A stretch of 5,853 nt of DNA from positions 1 through 5,853 of the forward strand of contig JADFNY010000259.1 in the NCBI GenBank assembly GCA_022563115.1, given 5' to 3'. Every line of letters starts with the position of its first letter. Position 1 is the stretch's first letter. The stretch comes from Acidobacteriota bacterium (lineage in GTDB: Bacteria > Acidobacteriota > UBA890). The notes beneath the pieces were generated by a model. That model was given only the letters and a program-made list of their open reading frames with translations. It was not told the origin of the DNA and made no database searches. A program made the position numbers and the translations under genes. This document shows positions 1 to 5,801 of the stretch, piece by piece.

Positions 1-717
1 CAGCAAAACGATGTTGCCGACACCTTCCTTATCCTCTTCAACCCGAAACGTTCGACCACGGGTCGGCACCACACCGATCATGTCGAACAGATCCGCGGAG
101 AGATGAACCCCCTCCATTTGCTCGAAGCGGCTCTCTCGTTCGCGGTACAGAGTGTCGGTCTGCCGAACGGCAGCGAAATGCGAGAACACTTCGTTCAGAT
201 TCTCGTAGTCTCGGAAATTGGCCCTCGACATCACGACCTCGAGGCCCCGTTCCCCAGGTCGCAGCTCCCACAGCTGCACGACCCGCTCGGGGGCCACAAA
301 GGGAAGCGGAGCCAAGACAACCGTCTTGATCACGCCGAACATGGCGGCATTGGCCCCGATGCCCAGCGCCAGCGTGAGCACCGCCGCGACGGTGAATCCG
401 GGTCTGCGTGCCAGCGACCTTGCCCCGTGCCGGAGGTCGTGGAGCATCGCCTCGATCGGCCCGCCCTGCGACCTCGGCTTCAGGCTCGCCATCTGGATCG
501 TGCGGCACTGGTTGCGCGCATCGTCGAGGTCGCCGAAACGACGAAGCGCCGCCTTGTGCGCCTGCCGCGGCGTCATCCCCTGCTCGACGTTGTCGTCGAC
601 CTCGTAGTCGAGGTGAAAGCGCAATTCCTCGTCGATCTCTCGCTCGATCCGGTCGCGCCGACGGGCCGGCCGTAGGTGTATCAGGAGCTCACGGAACCAA
701 GTCGCCCTTCTCCTCAT
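1..717 (-). CDS. ADOP-type ABC transporter permease (MacB-like), N-terminal part, runs off left edge
   Basis: The frame is open from an ATG at 717-715 to the window edge (239 codons), so the C-terminal part is missing; full ADOP permeases are roughly 800-900 residues. Residues 1-75 (WFRELLIHLRPARR, then EIDEELRFHLDYEVDDN and MTPRQAHKAALRRFGDLDDA) match the cytoplasmic N-terminal prefix typical of ADOP permeases. Residues 95-108 (LRHGARSLARRPGFTV) lead into a first membrane helix at about 108-130 (AAVLTLALGIGANAAMFGVI). The start of a MacB-type periplasmic domain follows (SRANFRDYENLNEVF, then SADLFDMIGVVPTRGRTF). Family knowledge: these are inner-membrane permeases usually lacking a neighbouring ATPase gene, and the substrate is generally unknown. 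The start overlaps the padR stop by four bases (ATGA), so the two genes are probably translationally coupled and repressed together by PadR. No defect is visible in the part present. Confidence 0.93.
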   Translation of the reverse strand, partial: MRRRATWFRELLIHLRPARRRDRIEREIDEELRFHLDYEVDDNVEQGMTPRQAHKAALRRFGDLDDARNQCRTIQMASLKPRSQGGPIEAMLHDLRHGARSLARRPGFTVAAVLTLALGIGANAAMFGVIKTVVLAPLPFVAPERVVQLWELRPGERGLEVVMSRANFRDYENLNEVFSHFAAVRQTDTLYRERESRFEQMEGVHLSADLFDMIGVVPTRGRTFRVEEDKEGVGNIVLL

Positions 718-1040
718 GCCTTCTCCAGCACTTGCCCGATTGCCTCGCACAACAGCGCCCAGCCCTTCTTCTCCTTTTGGAGCGCCAGGCGCCCCGACTT
801 GGTGAGGCTGTAGTACTTGGCCCGCCGGTTCTTCTCCGACGCCCCCCAGCGCGAGCGAACCCAGCCGCGTCGCTCCATCCGGTGCAGCGCGGGGTACAGC
901 GACCCCTCCTCGATCTGCAGCGTGTCCTCAGTGACCTCGCGAATTCTCAGCGCCACCGCGTAGCCGTGCATCGAACCCCCAGTCAGGGTCCTCAGAATCA
1001 GCATGTCGAGGGTTCCTTTGAGGAGTTCGATTTTGGGCAT
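714..1040 (-). CDS. PadR-family transcriptional regulator
   Basis: This 108-residue protein is nearly all winged-helix domain. LLKGTLDMLILRTLTGGSMHGYAVALRI (residues 6-33) is the PadR N-terminal helix and recognition region, IEEGSLYPALHRMERRGWV (43-61) is the hallmark helix plus the start of the wing, and RRAKYYSLTKSGRLAL (72-87) is the wing. A short C-terminal helix that would support dimerisation follows. The length matches the short PadR subfamily that sits before ADOP permeases. It most likely represses its own operon, which includes the permease that starts within its stop codon (ATGA at 717-714). The start ATG at 1040-1038 has a weak GGAG about 12 bases upstream on the minus strand. The signal that relieves repression cannot be inferred. 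Confidence 0.95.
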   Translation of the reverse strand: MPKIELLKGTLDMLILRTLTGGSMHGYAVALRIREVTEDTLQIEEGSLYPALHRMERRGWVRSRWGASEKNRRAKYYSLTKSGRLALQKEKKGWALLCEAIGQVLEKA

Positions 1041-1083
1041 CGTGAAGAAGATCTCCGGATGGGAGGCGTGCTTGCGCTCAGTT

Positions 1084-1137
1084 CCCTATAGAAGTTCTAG
1101 GGGACAATAGTGCATGTCCCATAGAAGTTCAAGGGGG
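1084..1137. repeat. Two imperfect direct repeats 33 bp apart with an intervening dyad (possible PadR operators or IS-end remnant)
   Basis: Plus-strand copy A is CCCTATAGAAGTTCTAGGGG (1084-1103) and copy B is CCCATAGAAGTTCAAGGGGG (1118-1137). They share ATAGAAGTTC exactly, 33 bp apart, between C-tract and G-tract ends. Each core is itself a near-dyad, TAGAA-G-TTCTA in copy A. Between them, GGGACA (1101-1106) and TGTCCC (1115-1120) form a perfect 6-8-6 inverted repeat over the candidate -10 of the padR promoter. Spacing near three helical turns suits cooperative binding of a dimeric repressor. On the minus strand the block begins TGCCCCC exactly where kinase homology stops, so an alternative is a leftover multi-repeat transposon end of the kind seen in IS21-like elements. 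Confidence 0.6.
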
Positions 1138-1363
1138 CACGGTCGTGCACGACGGCAATGTGCGGGTGGTTGAGCGCCGCGGCAGCGCGAGCCTCCTGCT
1201 CGAAGCGCGCCAGCCGCTCCGGGTCACTGGCGTACTTTTCGGGCAGCACCTTGATCGCCACCTTGCGGCCCAGGCGGGTGTCTTCGGCGAGGTACACCTC
1301 GCCCATGCCGCCAGCGCCGAGCTGCTCGATGATCTTGTAGGGGCCGAGGGACGTGCCGATCAT
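1097..1363 (-). pseudogene. Truncated Ser/Thr protein kinase (N-terminal remnant)
   Basis: The ATG at 1363-1361 overlaps the large kinase stop in an ATGA, so this gene was translationally coupled to it. Residues 1-74 are a normal kinase N terminus: [19 protein letters not shown], the glycine-rich loop GAGGMGEVY (16-24), VAIKVLP with the ATP-binding lysine at 38, and the alpha-C region [17 protein letters not shown]. After VVHD the sequence turns into 14 unrelated residues ([14 protein letters not shown]) read from the padR promoter repeats, then a TAG at 1099-1097. The HRD catalytic loop, DFG motif, activation segment and any membrane or sensor region are all missing, so kinase activity is excluded. 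Intact relatives would be several hundred residues longer. The break is abrupt, which suggests a deletion or insertion rather than gradual decay. Confidence 0.85.
1104..1132 (-). promoter_or_regulatory. Candidate sigma70-type promoter for padR-permease
   Basis: On the minus strand, TTGAAC (1132-1127) is followed after 17 bases by TATTGT (1109-1104), which shares four of six bases with the -10 consensus. It lies 64 bases upstream of the padR start. The -35 lies inside the distal copy of a repeated motif and the -10 lies inside a GGGACA-N8-TGTCCC dyad, as expected for an autoregulated promoter. No transcription data are available. Confidence 0.5.
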
Positions 1364-4161
1364 CGGGAGCCGCCCGTCGGCACCAGCCGCTTCAACTCCT
1401 CGAACCAGTTGAGGACCACCGTCAATGGAGTGTCCGGCGGCTCCCACTGAATGGCAAGCATGACGAAGCTCTCACCGTCGGGGGCAACGTCGTAGTTTGG
1501 AACATCTATACCCCCGATCCCTGCCATCATCGGGCCCGTGTACTGGGACCCTTCTATCAGCGGCCTGGGTCCGGCTGCTGCGAAGGTCGGTTGGGTTTCG
1601 ATGACCACGACCATCAAGTTGACGCCGGATACTCGGTAAAAGAGTTCATGACCGTTAGGTGCCCAAACGGGCTCTGCTCCGCCATCCCTCGAGATCTGCG
1701 TGCTGTCGCCGGGGCCCGGGTGCGGCCGCACGTAAACCTCGTCGCGGCCCGACGCGTTCGACACATACGCGAGCCAGCGTCCATCTGGCGAGAAGCTCGC
1801 CGCTCGTTCGTCGTACTGGGTTCGGAGGAACGGCTGGGGCGTTCGCTCCTCGAGCGCTAGCACCCAGATATCCCAACCAGTGCTCGGATGAAGTTCTTGG
1901 TAGGCCAGCTCTCGACCATCAGGGGACAAGGAGCTCGCCACGATGGGGCGCTCGCTCTCCAGCAGCTGCTCGGCATCGCCACTTCCGTCTGCGGGCCGCC
2001 GGACCAAGGAATATTTTCCATTCTCGGAAGATCCAAACGCCAACCACTCGCCGTCCGGCGACCAGACAGCACCGCCCTCTCTCCCGAGCGCGAAGCTGGT
2101 TCGGGCACCGGTGGTCACGTCATAAACGACCAGGCCCATCTCCGCGTCGCCTTGCCAGGACTCGGTTTCGCCTATTGCCAACAGCTTACCGTCCGGCGAG
2201 AGACGCGGGACAAAGAACCCGCCAGTGGTTGGGACCAGTGGCCGGGTCACTCCCTGCATGTCGACTGAGACAATCGTGGAAAGAAGCTCGGGCTCCCACG
2301 GCAAGTAAACGAGCGTGCCCGAATCAGAAAAAGCGAACTGCGCCGCCCCGTTGGGGAAATTTCCCATGTCAGGCGCCACGTAGCCATCGACAACCTGGGT
2401 GGGTGCTCCGGTGATTTCGAGTCGAGCGAAATCAAATGGCACCGCGAACAATCTCCAATCTTGAACAAACAACAAATGATTCGTAGGCGCATAGCGTCCG
2501 AAACTCCCACTTTCAATGAGAACCTTCGGCTCGTCTGTCTCCTCCAGGGACACGACCGCAATAGCACGATCAAAGCGGTCAGTTCGATTGACGCTGAAGA
2601 GCACCGCCTTGCCGCCCGGAAGGGTCTGCGGCCACCAGTGCCCTTGCTCGCCCTGTTCCGTATCAGGGACGGTCAGCCGTTGTGGAGCACCGCCGGATGC
2701 CGAGACACTCCAAAGCCCAGAATCCGGCGACGGCGCGAAGATGATGGTGTCATCGGGTCCCCAACTCGCCCCTCGCCCGTTCGGGGCATCGGAGATCTTC
2801 ATCGCCACTCCGCCACTCAGCGGCACGCTCTTCAGTTCGCCGGAAGCGAAGAAACCGACCCGCTGACCGTCGGGCGAAAAGAACGGCGCGTAGGCACCCT
2901 GGGTGCCATCGATCCTTGTGGCAACGAGCTGGTCCATGGGGCGCGAAAAGAGCTCGGGTCTGCCGGTGTGTGCGACGAACACGAGGTGGGTACCGTCGGG
3001 TGAAATGGCAAAAGCAGGGGCAATCCCAGCCCTCAGCTCGATCTCTTCGCCGCCAAGCTCTTTCGGCAGCGGAAGAAGGAAGCGCGTAAGAGGCTGAGTC
3101 GTTGCCGAAGTCGATGCCCGGCCAGTCCACCAGCTATCCCCCCAACCACCCCAGAGAACGCTCGCCAACAGAGCAACCAGCAAGAACACGCCAGTCAGTC
3201 CCGGAAGCATCGCACGCTGCCACATCGGCGACGCGACGGCAGTCGGAGCGCTGGGCAAGAGCTCTCCCGAAACGATTTCCTCTTTCAACCCATGGAGATC
3301 GTTCCGTAGGTCAATGACCGACTGGTAGCGACGTATCGGATCTTTCTCCAAGCTTTTCTTGACGATGCGGCCGAGATGCCGAGGAAGTTTGCCGTTTAGC
3401 TGGGTGACCGAAGTCGGCGTATCCTTCACGATCGACGAGACGATCGACACCTTCGTGTCACCCTTAAACGGCCGCTCGCCGGTAGCCATCTCGTACAACA
3501 TGATGCCGAGGGAGAAGATGTCGGTACGGTGATCGACCGACTTGCCCTCGGCCTGCTCCGGCGACATGTAGGACACCGTACCGAGAACCTTTCCTTCCTC
3601 AGTGAGCTCCTCCGCTTGGGCCGTTGCGGCGTGGGTCACTTCGGCCGCGGCTATCTCGGTTTCGAGGAGCTTCGCGAGGCCGAAGTCGAGCACCTTCACA
3701 CGGCCGGAATCCGTGACCATTACGTTGCCAGGCTTCAGGTCGCGGTGCGTGATCCCCTGCTCGTGCGCCGAGCTGACGGCATCGGCGAGCTGGATGCCGA
3801 GATCGAACAGCGTGTCCAGCGGGAAGCCGTTCCGCGGGATCAGCTCAGAGAGCGTCTCGCCCTCCACCAGTTGCATGGTGATGAAGTGGACGGATTCACC
3901 GCCGAGCCCTTCCGCGAGCTCGATCGAGTGGATACCGACGATGTTCGGATGATCTAGCGCGGCGACCGCCTTCGCCTCGCGCTCGAAGCGTTGTGCGTGC
4001 TCGGTGCTGGCCGCAAGCTCGCTCGGTAACACCTTGATCGCAACATCACGGTCGAGCTTCGTATCCCGCGCCCGATACACCTCTCCCATGCCGCCCTTAC
4101 CGAGCGGTTCGAGGATTTCGTAATGACCGAGGTAGCGTAAGGAGAAAGGGCGTTTCTTCAC
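1360..4161 (-). CDS. Transmembrane Ser/Thr protein kinase with C-terminal TolB/PD40-like beta-propeller; 5' end displaced by an IS
   Basis: Read from the GTG at 4161-4159 the protein has 933 residues. Kinase domain: glycine loop GKGGMGEVY (21-29), VAIK with catalytic Lys43, alpha-C Glu62, catalytic loop HRDLKPGN (139-146, Asp141), DFG (159-161), activation segment [11 protein letters not shown] (194-204), then [19 protein letters not shown]. All catalytic residues are present. One membrane helix lies at about 317-337 ([20 protein letters not shown]). From about residue 360 to the end there are repeated SPDG-type blades ([52 protein letters not shown]), a TolB/WD40-like propeller expected outside the cytoplasm as sensor or scaffold. 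The first eight codons from this GTG come from the IS left end. The only earlier in-frame start is a GTG at 4239, which would overlap the transposase gene by 30 bases (959 residues). The native start probably lies beyond the IS. Expression in the present arrangement is uncertain. Confidence 0.88.
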   Translation of the reverse strand: MKKRPFSLRYLGHYEILEPLGKGGMGEVYRARDTKLDRDVAIKVLPSELAASTEHAQRFEREAKAVAALDHPNIVGIHSIELAEGLGGESVHFITMQLVEGETLSELIPRNGFPLDTLFDLGIQLADAVSSAHEQGITHRDLKPGNVMVTDSGRVKVLDFGLAKLLETEIAAAEVTHAATAQAEELTEEGKVLGTVSYMSPEQAEGKSVDHRTDIFSLGIMLYEMATGERPFKGDTKVSIVSSIVKDTPTSVTQLNGKLPRHLGRIVKKSLEKDPIRRYQSVIDLRNDLHGLKEEIVSGELLPSAPTAVASPMWQRAMLPGLTGVFLLVALLASVLWGGWGDSWWTGRASTSATTQPLTRFLLPLPKELGGEEIELRAGIAPAFAISPDGTHLVFVAHTGRPELFSRPMDQLVATRIDGTQGAYAPFFSPDGQRVGFFASGELKSVPLSGGVAMKISDAPNGRGASWGPDDTIIFAPSPDSGLWSVSASGGAPQRLTVPDTEQGEQGHWWPQTLPGGKAVLFSVNRTDRFDRAIAVVSLEETDEPKVLIESGSFGRYAPTNHLLFVQDWRLFAVPFDFARLEITGAPTQVVDGYVAPDMGNFPNGAAQFAFSDSGTLVYLPWEPELLSTIVSVDMQGVTRPLVPTTGGFFVPRLSPDGKLLAIGETESWQGDAEMGLVVYDVTTGARTSFALGREGGAVWSPDGEWLAFGSSENGKYSLVRRPADGSGDAEQLLESERPIVASSLSPDGRELAYQELHPSTGWDIWVLALEERTPQPFLRTQYDERAASFSPDGRWLAYVSNASGRDEVYVRPHPGPGDSTQISRDGGAEPVWAPNGHELFYRVSGVNLMVVVIETQPTFAAAGPRPLIEGSQYTGPMMAGIGGIDVPNYDVAPDGESFVMLAIQWEPPDTPLTVVLNWFEELKRLVPTGGSR
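4138..4149 (+). repeat. Left subterminal inverted repeat of the IS
   Basis: TAAGGAGAAAGG is the exact reverse complement of 5574-5585. It lies about 6 bases inside the inferred left boundary. Confidence 0.88.
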
Positions 4162-4208
4162 TGGTAGAGTCCGGTTTGACCAACCAACCCAACCAGGAGA
4201 AACGCCCT
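4147..4208 (+). promoter_or_regulatory. Inverted repeat enclosing the transposase ribosome-binding site
   Basis: AGGGCGTTTCT (4147-4157) is perfectly complementary to AGAAACGCCCT (4198-4208), an 11-bp stem with a 40-base loop. The right arm covers the end of the Shine-Dalgarno AGGAGA (4195-4200) and reaches to one base before the ATG at 4210. Transcripts reading into the element from outside would contain both arms and could hide the start site. Transcripts starting inside the left end would lack the left arm. Such protection from outside transcription is known in other IS families; here it is inference from the sequence. Confidence 0.6.
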
Positions 4209-4209
4209 C

Positions 4210-5235
4210 ATGGAATCGTATGTTGGCATCGACGCGCACTGCAACACGGGACTCGAGCTCGCCGCCATAGAGGCCCGCAATGGAGAACTGTTGTGGCGGG
4301 ACCGCTGCCGGCTGGATGCCCAGCTGTTGCGCGAAGCGGTCAGTCGGGCGCCCCGTCCATGTGCGGTGGTATTCGAACAGGGAGAGTTAGCCACGTGGCT
4401 GTACCTGACGCTTTCGGGTTCGTGCGACAGCCTGGTCGTTGCCGACCCCCGGCACAACCGCCTGATCTCGACCTCGCCCGACAAGGACGACCCGTTCGAT
4501 GCGCTGGCCTTGGCACAGCTGGCCAGGGGACGATATGTGCGCGAAGTGTATCAGCCACCTGTTCCGTTCTTGAACCTGCGGCTGCAGGTACGCCACCACT
4601 ACCGGCTCAACCAACACATCACCGTGTTGAAGAACCAGACCAAGGCCCTGTTTCGTCACCACGGCATTCCGGTCTCGGGCACCGCCGTCTATTCCCCCGA
4701 CAATCGGGCAGCTTTCCTGAAGTCGTTGCCCGCAGCAGCCCGACCACCTGGCGAAGATTTGTTTGCCATGCTGGACGTGGCATCGGAGAGGAACCGAGCA
4801 GCACTGCGGTTGCTGCACCAACATGGGCGGCGGTTCCCGCCCGTCAGACGGCTCATGAGGATTCCGGAGATCGGCATTGTCACGGCAGCTACCTTCGCCG
4901 CCTTCCTCGTCACCCCCAGCCGCTTTCCCTCCCGTTCTCACATCTGGAGCTATTGTGGCTTCGGTCTCACCCGGCGACGAAGCGGCTCACACATCGAGCC
5001 GGTGCGCCTGCGGCGAGGCTTCAACCGGCACCTGAAACGCGTCGTCAAGAGTGCGGTCGAGCGACTGGTTCAACGACAAGCAAATCCCTTCGCCGCTGCC
5101 TATCAGCTTCGACTCGAGAGGGGAACGCTACCGACCCGCGCCAAACTGGCGATCGCTCGAAAGCTTATCGACGTGTTGTGTGCCTTATGGAACAGCAAGG
5201 AGGAATACGATCCCGAACGCGTGAGAGTCGTCTAG
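4210..5235 (+). CDS. IS110-family (IS1111 group) transposase
   Basis: The 341-residue length is typical of the family. The N-terminal RuvC-like DEDD domain shows Asp8 (VGIDAH), Glu56 (VVFEQGELATWLY) and the third and fourth acidic residues Asp94 and Asp97 in KDDPFDALALAQLARG, the equivalent of the common KTDRRDA motif. A helical middle follows (RHHYRLNQHITVLKNQTKALF, about 128-148). The C-terminal Transposase_20 domain begins with the helix-hairpin-helix-like IPEIGIVTAATFAAFL (218-233) and continues through RFPSRSHIWSYCGFGLTRRRSGS, where Ser258 is the likely nucleophile, to GFNRHLKRVVKSAVERL. IS110 enzymes recombine via circular intermediates and use an element-encoded structured RNA to choose donor and target DNA. 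The Shine-Dalgarno AGGAGA (4195-4200) is about 10 bases from the ATG and partly inside a hairpin. No frameshift or missing catalytic residue is seen. Confidence 0.95.
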   Translation: MESYVGIDAHCNTGLELAAIEARNGELLWRDRCRLDAQLLREAVSRAPRPCAVVFEQGELATWLYLTLSGSCDSLVVADPRHNRLISTSPDKDDPFDALALAQLARGRYVREVYQPPVPFLNLRLQVRHHYRLNQHITVLKNQTKALFRHHGIPVSGTAVYSPDNRAAFLKSLPAAARPPGEDLFAMLDVASERNRAALRLLHQHGRRFPPVRRLMRIPEIGIVTAATFAAFLVTPSRFPSRSHIWSYCGFGLTRRRSGSHIEPVRLRRGFNRHLKRVVKSAVERLVQRQANPFAAAYQLRLERGTLPTRAKLAIARKLIDVLCALWNSKEEYDPERVRVV

Positions 5236-5573
5236 ATGGCCGACGTCGACAGGCGCGGATGCGCTGTCTGAGCTGCGAGGGGTTCCACCGACTACGGCGG
5301 GACCCGTGCCGCGGGAAGCCTCAACAAAACCCTTAGACCTCGAGTCTCCGACCTAGGTTAGGTCCCGCGGCCCTGTAGTCCCATACGCAACCATAGGCCT
5401 CGAGTCTCGGACAGGAGCGTGGGCTGCTCGTTCAAGCCCCCAAATTCCTTCCGTTGCTTCCGCCGTGAACCAGCAACGAGCAACCCCTCCAGACACCTTG
5501 CCAAACCGGAACGACGCCCCAGGCCAACATGAGCACCTCCTCGTCTCACCCATAGGGGGAGTGTGTCTGTTGA
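5236..5573 (+). ncRNA. Candidate bridge/seek RNA region of the IS (3' noncoding region)
   Basis: This 338-base stretch inside the element has no convincing gene. In IS1111-group elements the guide RNA is encoded between the transposase stop and the right end, so location is the main argument. Sequence support is a set of perfect complementary pairs: GACTAC 5290-5295 with GTAGTC 5375-5380, nested around GCCGCGGGA 5308-5316 with TCCCGCGGC 5363-5371; the hairpin GACCTA-GGT-TAGGTC 5350-5364; and TGCTCGTT 5425-5432 with AACGAGCA 5475-5482, which continues after one mismatch into GGG/CCC. Two 22-base direct repeats 60 bp apart lie in the same interval. The RNA ends, its promoter and its guide loops are not determined; only part of the region is likely to be the mature RNA. 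Confidence 0.55.
5331..5412 (+). repeat. Pair of 22-bp direct repeats, 60 bp apart, in the IS noncoding region
   Basis: The copies are 5331-5352 and 5391-5412 and agree at 19 of 22 positions, with cores TAGACCTCGAGTCTCCGAC and TAGGCCTCGAGTCTCGGAC. Each contains the palindrome CTCGAG. They lie inside the candidate guide RNA region, which suggests a duplicated structural module such as two related loops; that function is inference. Confidence 0.75.
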
Positions 5574-5585
5574 CCTTTCTCCTTA
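5574..5585 (-). repeat. Right subterminal inverted repeat of the IS
   Basis: CCTTTCTCCTTA pairs perfectly with 4138-4149. It lies about 3 bases inside the inferred right boundary. It overlaps TTGACC (5570-5575), an outward-facing -35-like hexamer of the kind that could contribute to a promoter when the ends join in a circle. Confidence 0.88.
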
Positions 5586-5588
5586 TAG

Positions 5589-5606
5589 GAGGGTCTTGCC
5601 GACCAA
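5589..5606 (-). pseudogene. Displaced original 5' end of the large kinase gene
   Basis: On the minus strand, a possible TTG start (5606-5604) is followed by GTC GGC AAG ACC CTC, reading (M)VGKTL. Joined to GGT CAT TAC (from 4128 downwards) this gives [20 protein letters not shown], the usual opening of this kinase type and close to [16 protein letters not shown] of the neighbouring kinase remnant. In the present sequence the frame ends at TAA (5585-5583) inside the IS right repeat. Only a weak GGA-rich ribosome-binding site precedes the TTG, so the exact native start is uncertain. Confidence 0.6.
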
Positions 5607-5620
5607 GGTGGGTAGTCCGT

Positions 5621-5682
5621 TCCGGGGTGCGCGGCTAGCGTAGCCGGAATCGCTTGATTCGATCAACGGGCTGTGCCCCGGA
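5621..5682. other. Nested inverted repeats in the divergent intergenic region (possible three-way junction or operators)
   Basis: An outer stem TCCGGGG (5621-5627) with CCCCGGA (5676-5682), extendable by four pairs with G-U wobbles, encloses two perfect small dyads: CGGCTA-GCG-TAGCCG (5632-5646) and TTGAT-TCG-ATCAA (5654-5666). TTCCGG (5620-5625) and CCGGAA (5644-5649) give an alternative pairing. It lies between the former kinase start and the rightward promoter. It is not a tRNA, because no anticodon arm or proper T arm can be drawn. The rest of 5607-5741 shows nothing I can assign. Confidence 0.45.
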
Positions 5683-5741
5683 TGGCGGGGTCGTTCCTCC
5701 TGGGAAGCGGTCGGGCGAGAGGCCATCCTCACATCCGTCCG

Positions 5742-5771
5742 TTGACGCTCTAGTTGAGGTGGCACTAGAAT
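5742..5771 (+). promoter_or_regulatory. Sigma70-type promoter for the rightward gene
   Basis: TTGACG (5742-5747) and TAGAAT (5766-5771) each match five of six consensus bases with an 18-base spacer. Transcription would start near 5778, leaving a leader of about 24 bases. The 8-bp inverted repeat TCTAGTTG (5749-5756) and CAACTAGA (5781-5788) straddles the -10 and the likely start point, a plausible repressor site. Confidence 0.65.
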
Positions 5772-5801
5772 CCGCCGGACCAACTAGACGGAGGTAGACC
5801 A

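Larger units (their letters stand above)
4132..5588 (+). mobile_element. IS110-family insertion sequence, IS1111 group, about 1.46 kb, complete
   Basis: The element carries one intact DEDD transposase and perfect 12-bp inverted repeats, TAAGGAGAAAGG (4138-4149) and CCTTTCTCCTTA (5574-5585). Group knowledge: IS1111 members have subterminal inverted repeats with a few extra bases outside, and their noncoding RNA region follows the transposase gene; both fit here. The outer limits are inferred. GAGG occurs at 4129-4132 and again at 5589-5592, and removing 1460 bp (for example 4132-5591) rejoins the kinase gene in frame and gives a standard kinase N terminus. Ends could therefore shift by up to about 4 bp. 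Whether the flanking GAGG is a duplication or a shared recombination core cannot be told from one copy. The element interrupts the kinase gene near codon 6 and is transcribed opposite to it. Confidence 0.85.

Noticed and set aside
408..1091. Plus-strand open frame of 227 codons across the permease and padR.
   Set aside because: It is antisense to two well-supported genes and has low-complexity composition.
4176..5336. Long plus-strand open frame (386 codons) parallel to the transposase.
   Set aside because: It is a shifted-frame shadow of the transposase, rich in Arg, Pro and Ser, with no recognisable domain.
5384..5392. TACGCAACC in the IS noncoding region matches the minus-strand junction TACGCTACC at 8 of 9 bases, as a possible target guide.
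   Set aside because: With roughly 8,000 possible alignments an 8/9 match is expected about once by chance, and most of the matched bases may belong to the IS end rather than the target.
5353..5553. Minus-strand open frames of 63-66 codons in the IS noncoding region.
   Set aside because: They lack ribosome-binding sites and domain signatures, and paired RNA structure explains the region better.
5570..5585. Outward TTGACC at the right end as the -35 of a circle-junction promoter for transposase.
   Set aside because: Joining the ends in any of the likely registers gives no good -10 at 16-18 bases (best is TAAGGA), and none exists in the right flank either.
5638..5666. Minus-strand TTGATC with CTACGC or TACGCT as the native kinase promoter.
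   Set aside because: The -10 matches at most three of six bases, and the hexamers fall inside inverted repeats that explain them equally well.
5621..5682. tRNA-like fold containing TTCGATC.
   Set aside because: The bases flanking TTCGATC do not form a T stem and there is no anticodon arm.
5583..5783. Minus-strand 66-codon open frame as a separate small gene.
   Set aside because: It overlaps the rightward promoter, shows no family signature, and only its last codons are meaningful, as the displaced kinase 5' end.
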